From positions 10,664,001-10,728,000 of the forward strand of contig CP075492.1 in the NCBI GenBank assembly GCA_021613535.1: a stretch of DNA of 64,000 bases, read 5' to 3'. A program made the position numbers and the translations under genes. Numbering within the stretch: position 1 is the first letter of the stretch; every line of letters begins with the position of its first letter. The notes beneath the pieces were generated by a model. It did no database searches. It had not been told where the DNA came from and saw nothing but the letters and a program-made list of their open reading frames with translations. Shown here piece by piece: positions 41,484 through 52,795 of the stretch. The DNA comes from Adineta vaga. Taxonomy: Eukaryota; Rotifera.

Positions 41484-41885
41484 GTTTCTTGTTGTTTAAA
41501 ACTAGAAATTTATCTAAAGTAGATCTTCACACGAATAATAATCAATGACGATTGATTGTAGAAGTACTAAAATGTGCCATATTTCAAGATAGAACACTAA
41601 GCAACAGATATTGATTGAAGAGACAAACACATGGTAACTAATGAAATTCAATTGGATCATTTTAAAGATCGATTTTTAACATTAAATTAAATTTTTAAAT
41701 CGTAGAACTTCATCTACAGATCGTAAACTAATTATTCACTTAAGTCAAAAGTTTTATATAGACTTTTTTTATACAGATGTCGTTGGCAACATAAATATCG
41801 ATTCTATGTCGTTCGTTCGAGATCTACCTACCTACACGCGGCGATGATAAGAGCGATAAATAGATATCTCACATTATTTTAAACT
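41484..41885. promoter_or_regulatory. Bidirectional promoter region between CCT7 and RBSN
   Basis: A 402-bp gap between start codons of divergent genes must hold both promoters. No TATA box or named motif can be asserted by eye. Confidence 0.5.
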
Positions 41886-43606
41886 ATGTTGCAATCCATA
41901 GATAATGGAAGAGCAGGTTTTCTTTGTCCGCAATGCCATCAGGATATGTCAAATATGGAAATGTTACAAGTACATTTTCAAAATGTACATATGAAACAAG
42001 CATCATCTTCCACAACTAGCAAAGGTATTGTTTTGTTTTTTTGAGTTTATATCTGATTATTCTATTGGCTTCAGTAATAACTATTTCTTACCTTTGTAGG
42101 TTTCTTTACATTAGCAAAACAAAAAATCAAGAGTGTTCAAGATAATTTCAAAACTCCTAACGAACCACTCAAACCATATGCTCAATATTTTCTATTCAAT
42201 CCAAATGATCAATATTCCAAACAACAACACATGGGATATACCAGTTCACATGATGATCTTATTAAAACAATACGAAAAAAGAAACGTGACGAAATGTTTC
42301 ATCAAACAGATCAACTATTAATACGTCTTCAACTTTTAACTGCTCCGAATGAACATATTCCACCGAATCGAAATACAAAAGAACGTCGAAGTAAAATAGT
42401 CGATGTCTTTTTTTACGGACTTAACAGATAAATACATCTGTTCTTTAGAATATGAACTAAGTATTGTTCCATGGGTGGAAGATTCTATTACATCACAATG
42501 TGGATCATGTTCAAAATCATTTGGTATTTCTAAACGAAAACATCATTGTCGTCTTGATGGACGCGTTATCTGTAGTCAATGTTCACGATTGTTATCATTT
42601 TCAATTGCTCGTACAGTTCTATTTCGCTCTAGTTTTGTCTTTATATTTTTTGATTATTGTAGGAGATATCGTCGATCCAACTGCATCTCCACTTGCATCA
42701 GCAACAAATACTGTTCCTCTTCAACGATTAATCAATCTATCAAGTTTAATTTCGTCAACAAATCCTAATAATGGATCTAATGATGATTCTCTACGAATTT
42801 GTTTGGGTTGCGAATATGCTTTACAACGATATCATAATCAAATACGTTATAAACATATTCCAGTCGATCCAATATTTCATCTTTATGACGTAAATCATAT
42901 TGTGTTCGTATATATGTACTATACATAAAATGAATATTTCAGAAAATTCTTCATGCTGAAAAGGAATACAAAAATATTCAATCTACATATGGAACGATGA
43001 TTGATTCACTTTTGTAAAATTTTCATTCTCATCTAAAAACAATCCTTTGTTTTCCATTATCATTTCATAGAAATGGAAATACACAATATCAATTGACTGA
43101 TGCACAACGTGTTTATCGAGAATTGAGTGTTCACTATGATAAAATTGATTCAACATCGTAAGTTTATAAAATTCAGACATTAAGTATATGCGTTGTGGGT
43201 CTGTTGCAGGAAATTAATTGTTAAATTAGCTGATAATGATTCAGTAACAACATATAATCGTTATGCTGCTCTTTGTCGAAATATTCGAACATATTCCATA
43301 CAAATTTTACAAAATTTTTCAATATCAACAAGACATTTACCTACGGAAGAGGATATCAAACGAGTTCGGGATGAGAAAAAACGATTAGAAGTTGAACGAA
43401 TGATAAAATTTGCTGCAAACATTCCAGGCATGAAAAATGGCTTGTCGGAGATATCACCTAAATTAGAACCTTTCGTACAACAATATTATCGTGTCGCTCA
43501 ATTTCTTGAAGAAGCAAAATTAGCTGGACGTCAAGATGAAATTAATTTATTGGAAATGAATTTAAAAGAACTTGAACAAGCAATACGTAAAGTTGATTTA
43601 AACTGA
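41886..43606 (+). CDS. RBSN: Rabenosyn-5-like FYVE protein
   Basis: Seven exons. An N-terminal C2H2 finger (GFLCPQCHQDMSNMEMLQVH) matches rabenosyn. After a helical region comes a FYVE finger: PWVEDSITSQCGSC, FGISKRKHHCRLDGRVICSQ, CSRLLSF, then after a linker CLGC. WxxD and KHHCR, the PI3P-contact motifs, are kept. The fourth zinc ligand, normally Cys in CRxCG, is Asp here (42556-42558). The C-terminal half (RVYRELSVHYDKIDSTS, then SVTTYNRYAALCRNIR and helical LEVERMIKFAA) fits the rabenosyn Rab-binding helices. Rabenosyn-5 is an early-endosome effector of Rab4/Rab5 that works with VPS45 in recycling. No NPF repeats are seen, and the protein is shorter than the vertebrate form. ATG at 41886. 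Confidence 0.9.
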
Positions 43607-44361
43607 TTGACTATGTTTTCGCTTTATACGGGAGTTTTTATTTTGTGAATAATCTATTTTCTTTCTGAAAACACGTCATTTTTTTATTAAACTAATACTT
43701 ATAGAACTGGATGCCACAGAGTTCTATATTCAATAAGTATAGTATTTTACTAGATATAATTCATTTAGAGATATCATACATGAATATTAGAATTGAATTA
43801 AAGAAAATCAACTATGCTCGGCACAAATTTGATTCATTGAAGACTATACTCGTGAGTTTCAACATTAAACAATCATATTTTTATCAATCTATAAAAAAGC
43901 AAAACAAAAACTGAGTGTAGTTGATCATGGTTGTTAGTATAGGACGCACATTGCTATTTAATAGCATGTCATCTGTTGTCAAGTAACTAGTACTCAATCG
44001 AATTGTATCTTGTACTGATTCCTCTGTTAGACCTTTGAACAGAATCGTATCAATAGCTTGAAGTTACCTTTTCTATTTTACTATATCCAGATACATTCGT
44101 TTTTTTCTGTTTTTTAATTTTTATATTGATCATGTATAATTTTCCTCGTTTTACTGATAAATCTTTTAAACTTACTCTATACATATTAGAAAAAAAGAAC
44201 GTTTGTATATTTGAAAAATGTTATGATCTTTTCTTTTAAAATAATTCCATGTCTTAAGACAAGAAAGGAGTTTTTTTATCAAATGACTCTTATAAACAAA
44301 ACATATGGTTAAATACCAATTGTATAATTATACCAAACATGATTTGTTTCTAGTCTTATAT
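43607..44361. other. Intergenic, AT-rich
   Basis: No supported gene. A 67-codon ORF at 43711 has no domain or splice context. Confidence 0.45.
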
Positions 44362-44825
44362 ATGTCATCTTCAATGGATATGCCGCTGCACAAACAAGCA
44401 AGTTCAGCACGCACAATGGTTGATGATCAAATTCGGCGATGCTCTATACTGAGGTCGAAATGTACGAACCGAAACGGTTCTAAAAGGAAAGTTTTGAAAG
44501 TCAATAGGAAACTTCGACAATGTTCGCGTTAGAATACTGCTTTCGGTATCCATTAAGTTCTGTCATTTTTTTTATCGCAAATAGTGATTTTTCGATCAGT
44601 TTTCAGTCGATTGCAACCGTTTCCGGAAAACCAAATCATCGACATGGATATTTTGTTCTACATGATTTTTATCAAGTTACCAATGATGAAATCCAACAAG
44701 AATTGGATTCCTATATGAATTTTATGCTCTTAATCATTGTAATCGGTCTTATATGGAGATATCTTAGACCAAAGAGCAATATAAGTACAGTAACTAAGAT
44801 ATTTTTTATATACATAATGAAATAA
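44362..44825 (+). CDS. Small single-pass membrane protein, unknown family
   Basis: The ATG at 44362 gives MSSSMDMPLHKQASSARTMV and DDQIRRCSIL. An intron at about 44453-44582 (GTCGAA to AAATAG) restores frame into DFSISFQSIATVSGKPNHRH and GYFVLHDFYQVTNDEIQQEL. A hydrophobic segment follows (FMLLIIVIGLIWRYL), then a short basic tail (RPK). A TTTCTAG lies 8 bp before the ATG. Length is about 110 residues. Support is frame-consistent splicing, a clean membrane segment and normal codon use; the donor is weak. No family recognised. Confidence 0.5.
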
Positions 44826-44957
44826 AAGAATAAAGTTATGTCGATATCTTTTATTATTGGAAATTTCTACGAAATTCAAGTAATAGAAGAAAAAAAATGT
44901 TTTATCAAGAAAGAGAAAACGTTTTCGTAAACGATCATACTATGATGAAGAGGAAGT

Positions 44958-45183
44958 GACGTTTCGATAATTGCTGTATTTTCGTCAGTAAGAAAAAATA
45001 TGAATGAAGTAGAAAAGATCAATACACACATATAACTAGTTACAATTAGACGAAAGAAAATGTAATCAGATAATAATATTTTTTCGTTCGTCCAATTGTA
45101 ACTAGTTACATGTGTGTATTATTCTTTCCTATTTCATTTATATCTTTTTTTACTGACCAAGATACAGCAATTATCGAAACGTC
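44958..45183. repeat. 226-bp foldback inverted repeat (MITE-like)
   Basis: The left arm (about 44958-45060, opening GACGTTTCGATAATTGCTGT) and the right arm (about 45079-45183) are reverse complements with only scattered mismatches, separated by about 18 bp. The core ACACACAT.TAACTAGTTACA is shared. Similarity stops sharply at the outer ends. No convincing target-site duplication is visible and it encodes nothing. Confidence 0.8.
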
Positions 45184-45808
45184 GCAATAGAAATGCTCTA
45201 TTCAGTATTTGTTTCTTTTTTTCTATTATTATGTGTATCGAACAAATCAAAATAAACAAGAATCATACTATGTCCGCTTTTTTGCACTCTTACCCATACG
45301 TGAAACAATGTTATTGTATATAATCTTTTTTCAATTCTATATTCTTGAATCGACTATCATTAATTCATTCATATTTTCCCCTCTCGATTAAACATCGTTT
45401 CTAATTGTGGCGAGTCTTTCTCGTATTTTATGCGGAGAAGTATACTTCTACATTAGAGAGCACATCGTTTTACTTTTGATGGATGTTGAGAAAGAAATAT
45501 TCGTCGAACAACAGAGACATCACCATTACTTCAGATATCTTAATCATAACGAAACAATGTATTGTTATTCTGTTTTTGCGCTTTCGATAGCCAATATTGT
45601 TGATACAGTTCTTTGTTCAGATATCTTTTTTCTATTACCTCTTTTGCACACGATATAAAAATGTTTTCTGATCATATTTAGAAGAAAAAATCTACAAATT
45701 TTTCTTTATAACTATACGTGTGGTGACAAATCAACTGTCGTCTACATTAAATACGAAGATTTACTTATATTCTCACTTTAACGAAAATATAAATCATTCA
45801 ACATTAAT
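45184..45808. other. Upstream region of the ART-TPR gene
   Basis: AT-rich. The 83-codon ORF at 45407 has no recognisable domain. No acceptor-like AG is seen directly before the ART-TPR ATG, unlike many neighbouring genes. Confidence 0.4.
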
Positions 45809-48337
45809 ATGAGCGAACCAAAGCCGCGTATCACACCTATCAAAACATCAACGGAACGACGACGTCTTGCTCACAATTATTCACTTCTATGGGTCGATGC
45901 AAACATCGACGAAAACAACAACGATTGTCAAAACACTTTGACACGTTTACGAGCTGTTGTCAATGATGTCAACTTATGTACACAACCAACAGACTCTATC
46001 CAGTTTTTCAACACCATCGGAGATGAAAAAGCATTTGTCATTACTTCAGGATCTCTCGGTCAACATCTTGTTCCCGACATCCATGACATACCCAATTTAA
46101 ATAGCATCTATATCTTTTGTGGTGACAAATCTCGACATGAACAATGGACGAAACAATGGATCAAAATCAAAGGTGTACACACCGATATTAAGTATATCTG
46201 TGAAGCGCTCCAAACAGATGTCAAACAATGTAATCAAGATTTGACTTCAATCAGTTTTGTAGGCTCCACTGAAGGAACTAACAGTGAAAACTTGAATCAA
46301 TTGGATCCAACATTTATGTATACTCAGATATTTAAAGATATTCTCCTCGAAATGAAACATGATCAAAAGGCTATCCAAGATTTAACAGAGCATTGTCGTG
46401 CTTTGTATATTGAAAATAAACATGAATTAGATATCATCAAGGAGTTCGAACGCACTTACCGCGCAGAACAAGCGATTTGGTGGTACACACGTCAATGTTT
46501 TACTTTTCAGATGCTCAATCGAGCACTTCGAAATCTTGAATCAGATACAATCATCAAAATGGGCTTCTTCATGTGTGATCTGCACAAACAAATTGCCGAA
46601 TTACACCAACAACAGATCGATAGTCATGGCAGAGACTCCTTTCTAGTGTATCGAGGACAAGGTCTTTCGAAAACAGATTTTGAGAAATTGGTGAAAGTCA
46701 AAAATGGTCTGCTATCGTTCAACAACTTTCTTTCCACCAGTAAAAAGCAAGAAGTATCTCTGGGATTTGCTGAGAGTGCATTGAATAATCCAAATACGGT
46801 TGGCATACTTTTTGTTATCTCGATTGATCCTCGAGTTACAAAAGTGCCATTCGCTTGTGTTGATACGGTTAGCTATTTCAAAACAGAAGCAGAAGTTCTA
46901 TTCTCTATGCACACAGTATTTCGAGTGCACTCAATCAAACAATTGCAGAAGACTAGTGGATTGTATCAAGTAGACCTTCAACTTACGGATGATGATGATG
47001 AACAACTTCAGATACTCACTCAACGTATTCGAACGGAGGCTACCGGTGACACAGGGTTGAAACGATTGGGAAATTTGTTACTCAAAATAGGTCATTTTAA
47101 TCAAGCTGAAGAACTGTACAAAGCGCTGCTTGATCAGACATGTGACATGAATGACAAAGGGCTTTACTATCATCAGCTTGGATCTGTCTATGATCATCAA
47201 GGTGATTACAAAAAAGCTGTTGAATACTACGACAAAGCACTTGAAATTCGAGAAAAAACTCTTCCTTCTAATCATCCTTCATTGGCTACTTCTTACAGTA
47301 ACATCGGATTGGTGTATAGCAAGATGGGAGAGTATTCGAAAGCACTTTCATACTACGACAAAGCACTTGAAATTAAACAAAAAACTCTTCCTTCTAATCA
47401 TCCTTCATTGGCTACTTCTTACAGTAACATCGGATCGGTGTATAGCAAGATGGGAGAGTATTCGAAAGCACTTTCATACTACGACAAAGCACTTGAAATT
47501 CAACAAAAAACTCTTCCTTCTAATCATCCTTCATTGGCTACTTCTTACAGTAACATCGGATTGGTGTATAGCAACATGGGAGAGTATTCGAAAGCACTTT
47601 CATACTACGACAAAGCACTTGAAATTCGAGAAAAAACTCTTCCTTCTAATCATCCTTCATTGGCTACTTCTTACAGTAACATCGGATCGGTGTATACCGA
47701 GATGGGAGAGTATTCGAAAGCACTTTCATACTACGACAAAGCACTTGAAATTGAACAAAAAACTCTTCCTTCTAATCATCCTTCATTGGCTACTTCTTAC
47801 GGTAACATCGGATCGGTGTATAGCAAGATGGGAGAGTATTCGAAAGCACTTTCATACTACGACAAAGCACTTGAAATTCGAGAAAAAACTCTTCCTTCTA
47901 ATCATCCTTCATTGGCTACTTCTTACAGTAACATCGGATTGGTGTATAGCAAGATGGGAGAGTATTCGAAAGCACTTTCATACTACGACAAGGCACTTGA
48001 AATTCAACAAAAAACTCTTCCTTCTAATCATCCTGATTTGGCTACTTCTTACAATAACATCGGACTGGTGTATGACCACATGGGAGAGTATTCGAAAGCA
48101 CTTTCATACTACGACAAAGCACTTGAAATTGAACAAAAAACTCTTCCTTCTAATCATCCTTCATTGGCTACTTCTTACAGTAACATCGGATCGGTGTATC
48201 GCAACATGGGAGAGTATTCGAAAGCACTTTCATATTTTGAACGAGCTCTTCATATTATGGAGAGTGCACTACCTGCTAATCATCCTCATATCAAAACCGT
48301 GAAAGGACATATCGAAGTTGTCAAACAGAAACTCTAA
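45809..48337 (+). CDS. NAD:arginine ADP-ribosyltransferase-like protein with kinesin-light-chain TPR array
   Basis: Intact single-exon ORF of 842 codons. Residues about 25-145 form an alpha/beta domain (SLLWVDANID, AFVITSGSLGQHLVP, SIYIFCGDKS, KGVHTDI) resembling receiver/CheY-like folds. Residues about 200-400 are an ART domain with the R-S-E pattern: VYRGQ (R282), LSFNNFLSTS (about 302-311) and EAEVLF (E360, E362, the ExE motif). A TPR array fills residues 415-842, in which eight 42-residue units of the YYDKALEIxxKTLPSNHPSL type are almost identical. The inferred reaction is transfer of ADP-ribose from NAD to arginine on targets chosen by the TPRs. There are no introns, unlike most genes in this window, suggesting retroposition or foreign ancestry. 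No signal peptide, so cytosolic. Codon use is slightly richer in C/G. Confidence 0.88.
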   Translation: MSEPKPRITPIKTSTERRRLAHNYSLLWVDANIDENNNDCQNTLTRLRAVVNDVNLCTQPTDSIQFFNTIGDEKAFVITSGSLGQHLVPDIHDIPNLNSIYIFCGDKSRHEQWTKQWIKIKGVHTDIKYICEALQTDVKQCNQDLTSISFVGSTEGTNSENLNQLDPTFMYTQIFKDILLEMKHDQKAIQDLTEHCRALYIENKHELDIIKEFERTYRAEQAIWWYTRQCFTFQMLNRALRNLESDTIIKMGFFMCDLHKQIAELHQQQIDSHGRDSFLVYRGQGLSKTDFEKLVKVKNGLLSFNNFLSTSKKQEVSLGFAESALNNPNTVGILFVISIDPRVTKVPFACVDTVSYFKTEAEVLFSMHTVFRVHSIKQLQKTSGLYQVDLQLTDDDDEQLQILTQRIRTEATGDTGLKRLGNLLLKIGHFNQAEELYKALLDQTCDMNDKGLYYHQLGSVYDHQGDYKKAVEYYDKALEIREKTLPSNHPSLATSYSNIGLVYSKMGEYSKALSYYDKALEIKQKTLPSNHPSLATSYSNIGSVYSKMGEYSKALSYYDKALEIQQKTLPSNHPSLATSYSNIGLVYSNMGEYSKALSYYDKALEIREKTLPSNHPSLATSYSNIGSVYTEMGEYSKALSYYDKALEIEQKTLPSNHPSLATSYGNIGSVYSKMGEYSKALSYYDKALEIREKTLPSNHPSLATSYSNIGLVYSKMGEYSKALSYYDKALEIQQKTLPSNHPDLATSYNNIGLVYDHMGEYSKALSYYDKALEIEQKTLPSNHPSLATSYSNIGSVYRNMGEYSKALSYFERALHIMESALPANHPHIKTVKGHIEVVKQKL
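47225..48232 (+). repeat. Eight tandem 126-bp units inside the ART-TPR gene
   Basis: 1008 bp equals exactly 8 x 126. Units differ at a few positions only, mainly the codons after GAAATT (Arg-Glu, Lys-Gln, Gln-Gln, Glu-Gln) and the GGATtGG/GGATcGG site. Because the unit is a multiple of three and nearly invariant, a second frame is also open across it. Near identity points to recent expansion or gene conversion. Confidence 0.95.
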
Positions 48338-49208
48338 ATTTCACTAGCCGAATAAAGTATCTTTTACCACTTATTGCAAAACATGCCTATTCGAGCATAC
48401 GAGTGCAATGAAATGCTGAGTAATAGAAATAGAAAAGACATGGCTGTTTGATTAGATAGTGCACAGCGACGTTATTGGCCTTCATAGACACGATAGTATT
48501 TTTCTGATTTAAAAGTTTCCTCTATATAGCTGGTAAATAAAATGACCAGAAATGAACTTGGACTGGAAAGTAAGGTGATTCTTAAAGTGAAAGGTGAATT
48601 CTTCTGACATATTGATAGAATATTATAGGATAAATAGATCAAGCTCTATTCGAAACAAAACTGTAGTATGCTTATAATCGAAAGGTCGTAAAATATATTT
48701 CTTTGGCTCAATCACATATGATCCTTTATTAATTTAAAGATAGACGCTGCAAATTAAAGGGACTTGTAGAGAAAATACTACTTCAAATTTCAAAAATATA
48801 AAATCAAGTCGCTTAATGAAATAGTGATAATTGGTATATCTGTATTTCTCATATGCCATTTGTAGAGTTCGTTTCTCAATTGTTACACATCTCTGAGTCA
48901 TGTAATCATAAATGTATGGGAAGAAATTCTCTGCCATGTGGATGGATTCGATGTTTACAATTGATTAGATTGTCGCATAAGATACTACAAATTGAGTCCA
49001 TTAATTGAACTATGTATCTCAAAGAAAACGAAGCCGAAAGTGTATAAATGAAGTTTGTTTCGACATCACTTTTTTTGCTTTTATTTATAGCCTTACTTTT
49101 TATTCGAATGGTTTATCACGTACGTCTGTTCTTTTTCTTTTCGTTATATCTTCTGTTATCAGTATTCTAAACTATCTTGAGAGTCTACACTTTCATCATC
49201 GCTCTATT
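48338..49208. other. Intergenic, AT-rich
   Basis: 3' flank of the ART-TPR gene. No supported gene or repeat. Confidence 0.45.
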
Positions 49209-49346
49209 ATGACAAAACTTACTGTTGCTGTCTGTCAATGTGCTTGCCAACAATTTAATTTTGAGAAAACATTAGTTCATCTTCAAAAATTTAGCAAAGA
49301 AGCCAGCTTTAAAGGGTGCGTGTGGGTGAGAGTGAGGACTAGTTAG
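49209..49346 (+). pseudogene. Nitrilase/carbon-nitrogen hydrolase N-terminal fragment
   Basis: From the ATG at 49209 the product MTKLTVAVCQCACQQFNFEK continues TLVHLQKFSKEASFKG and then loses character in a GT-rich stretch. The (V/I)AVxQ...N..K.L..L.....EA..KG pattern is the first beta strand and helix of nitrilase-family enzymes. The catalytic Glu, Lys and Cys segments that should follow are absent downstream. I read it as a truncated remnant; at this length chance similarity is possible. Confidence 0.35.
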
Positions 49347-49959
49347 TCATCAAGACCCACAACCTGAAATTATTCATTCAATTGTCGGTAGAACTGTAAA
49401 TGACTATCAATGTTTATTTCTCAAATAAGAATTTATAAAACTAAATATATGAATGAATAGAAATTTGTTAATAATGTATTGAGTAACTTCAGAAAAGAAT
49501 AAAAAATAAAAATAATATGAAATTTCTGGTGAAATAATTTCATATTTATATAAAAATCAGTTTTAATGAGCAATTCTTCTTTTTTTAAATTTTATCTTTA
49601 TATAATAATGATATTTTGTAATAAAACAAAGCGAGATTATTTATTCATAATTGATGTTAATTCGTAATATCAAAAAGTAATTAATCGTATTAATAGTAGA
49701 GGAAATGATCAAATAATAGTATTCTGTCTTTAAAATCATTACAAGGTTATAATCCAGATGATTTTGTATTATGAAATGAAAATTTTCAAATAATTGAGCG
49801 TTGGTATTTGCATGAAAAAGTTGATAAACCAATAAAAACATGTTTACGATTTATAGTATTAACCATATTTTAATGGAATATTTTCATTAGAATGAATATC
49901 ATTGATATTTTTGGAATTGAAATGAAAAAATTTTATTTCAGTTACGTTTTTTTCATAAT
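49347..49959. other. Very AT-rich intergenic DNA
   Basis: No gene, RNA or repeat array supported before the first duplication arm. Confidence 0.45.
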
Positions 49960-52795
49960 TCAAAAATATGAGTTGATTATATTGTTTTTGTTGTAGGTAA
50001 TTGTGTATGTTTGCCATTCACTGTCCACTTGATGATACTCATAGAAAGTATTTTAATCTGTTCTAAACGTATATTTTTGTACATGATCAAGAAAGTTCAA
50101 TACATTGTTTTTAATTGACAATATATATGAAGATAGAATATAGTTGAGATAGATAAAGAGCAACCATTGTCAAATTAGTAATCGACTATGATAAATTATG
50201 TATGATACTTGTACAAATTTTAGAGAACTAATGATTTGAATTCCGTCATATGATTGAAGAATCTCCAGATCTATGAGTTCTAAATCAGATATGTACTGTA
50301 TGGAAAGAACACTTGAGAATATATAAAGCAAATCTAGGTAGAGACGTTAGATGAATGTAACAGAACAATATGGAAGAAAAAAAGCTTAATTTTTATTAGA
50401 AAACGATTATGACGAGTAATGTTTTTCAATATATTCAAATTGAAAAATAAATTCTTTTAGTTAATAGACAAACCACCAGTCAAAGAGCTGTAGATAAGAA
50501 ATTTATGTAAAATTGCGAAAGATCATATGAAATCATTGCTATTCTGCAAATATCCTTTTCTTTTTACAATTTTCGATATACGATAAAAGTAAACAATAGT
50601 ATCAAATTTCTAGCTTGTTTCGATTGATAGAAATTATACAGTTTGTTCTTCCTTTGTTAATGTTTCTCACATATAATATGTTGAATAAAAGAGAAACAAA
50701 CATAATGTCAAATATTTTCGTTCATTCATAGTCATGTATCATTGTTTTCATTGACGATTAAGGTTATACAGATGATATAAATATCTACATTGATAACTTC
50801 GTTCGAAATGAACATATAGTGATAAAAATAATTATGAAATCTTCATTGATTCAATTAGATTATTTACCTGATGAAGTTCTTCTGAACATTTTGAAGAAAC
50901 TGGATAACAATCAAGTACTCTATTCTTTAATGGATACTAATGAACGTTTGAATAATTTTGTGCACGATTCAACTTTTACAAGTCATTTATCATTGATGGA
51001 TTGTTCTTCTGATAATTCTATGAAACCATTATCCAATACAATACTTGAACGATTTTATTCACAAATTTTACCTAAAATTCATCATAAAACTCAATGGTTT
51101 AACGTTGAAATGTCATCTATGAAACGTATTCTTCTTTCTAGAACTTATCCTAATTTATCTGGACTTGGTTTATATATATCTTGATATAGAGACTGTGAAA
51201 TACTTGTTTACAAGTAAGATATTTTATTTTATTTCATTATAACTTGAATAGAATTGAATAGATCACTGATAAGAATTTTATTTATATTTAGATAACAATG
51301 TATTAAATAATTTATTTAAGAAACAAATTATCTCACTTTGTATTAGTTTCAAGAGAAAACAACGATCAACTGACGCTGAAAATCGAATTATATTTGAAGA
51401 TATTATGACTGTTTTTACCAATCTACAATATTTCAGATTGAATTATTCAATCAATGCTCCATATATGTCATTTATTACTTCACCTCCAACTTTTGTTCCT
51501 CCGACGCTCTTAGAATTACATATCAATGTTGAAAATTTCAATGATTGTCTTTATTTACTTGATGGACGTTTTAAGCAGCTCCAGTCACTTCATATTAACA
51601 CTTCTTGTATTTTTCGTACAATACGTTTAATAATCAATAACACAGTTGAGCAATTTCTATTAACATTTGATTTTATTTAAATAATTCGTTGTTTTTTTTC
51701 TTAGGAAAGTTTACCTAATTTAAAATGTTTATCATTATGTAGTGGTGTAGCTACCCCTGCTTATCAACAATTAATTGTTCCACTTTTAAATCGAATGTTT
51801 AATTTAGAAAAACTTCATTTACATCTTATAGTTTATGGAATGAACTCATTTATTGATGGAAATAATTTGAATGCAAATATTATCAATCATATGTTACAAC
51901 TAAAGAAATTTACATTTAATATTCGTTCAGATATTCGTCTTCATGATCAAACTAATTTATTATCGAATGAAGATATTCAATGTACATTTAATGATTTTAT
52001 AGATAATGAAATTATTACTTCTGTTGATTATTTTTTGGAGATTGAACGAGGTCAATGTCATATTTATTGATATCCATATCAAATGAACGAATATCATCGA
52101 ATAGCAAATAATTTCCCAGGTGGAATATTTAAATATGTTCGTAAAATTGAATTGTTTGATACACGACCTTTTCAACATAATTTCTTTTTTCGAATTTCTC
52201 AATCATTTCCATTCGTGAAAGAATTAACCGTAATTAATGAAAAAGCACAATATGATAAACGATCTTCAACATCAAATGATAACAATGAACATTTACCAAT
52301 CATTGAATATCCACATCTAACTAAACTTGATCTTATTGAAGGTCATCATGATTATATTGAACAATTTCTTCTTGATACAAAAACATGTTTACCAAACGAT
52401 GTTTATCTTGTTGTTCAGTTTGAAGAACTGAAAAGAATGACACATTGTTTTGAAAGCAATACAACAAGAACAAATTGTGGCAAAATACGTTCGTTAGCTT
52501 TAATTCATGCATCTGCCATTCCTATATATTTAAGAAAATATTTTCCTTGTACAAAATTTTTATGATTGTTATCAATATTTACATTAATAAATAAAATATG
52601 ATTAAGATTAGATTTATTTATGTAGAATTCTTGCATTTAAACGAAAAGAAAAGTGAGAGAGAATTTTAGTTCCAAATATATTTTAAACGAAATGTTTTCT
52701 TAGAAATGAAAACTCAATCTTATCTCTTAACAGATATTCTTCGAACAAATAAAGTATATAGAAGACGAGCATCGAATGAGGAAAAAAGAAAGATA
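49960..52795 (+). repeat. Direct segmental duplication, copy 1
   Basis: About 2.8 kb, closely matching 59793-62705 in the same orientation, offset by about 9.9 kb. It covers the 5' flank, the whole F-box gene and its 3' flank. Copy 1 lacks about 80 bp that copy 2 has near 59840-59920. Similarity fades at both ends. Confidence 0.92.
50834..52565 (+). pseudogene. F-box protein gene copy 1 (disrupted)
   Basis: The ATG at 50834 opens an F-box: LDYLPDEVLLNILKKLDNNQ, then VLYSLMDTNERLNNFVHD. LRR-like segments follow (FTNLQYFRLNYSI, FKQLQSLHINTS, LPNLKCLSLCSG, LEKLHLHLIVYG). Two introns fit (about 51211-51291 and 51642-51704). The frame breaks by one extra base in a TA run near 51170-51177, giving a TGA at 51182, and a TGA near 52068 interrupts the last exon. 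Apart from these breaks the body reads clearly to KYFPCTKFL. F-box proteins link substrates to SKP1-CUL1 ubiquitin ligases. The TGA at 52068 is shared with copy 2, so it predates the duplication or marks an undetected intron. Confidence 0.75.

Noticed and set aside
45407-45658. 83-codon plus-strand ORF upstream of the ART-TPR gene
   Set aside because: No domain, no start context and no continuity with the downstream frame.
47151-48302. 383-codon ORF in another plus-strand frame across the TPR repeats
   Set aside because: It is a by-product of the invariant 126-bp unit (a multiple of three, no stops in that frame). The peptide is a monotonous repeat without domain features, and the ART-TPR frame explains the sequence.
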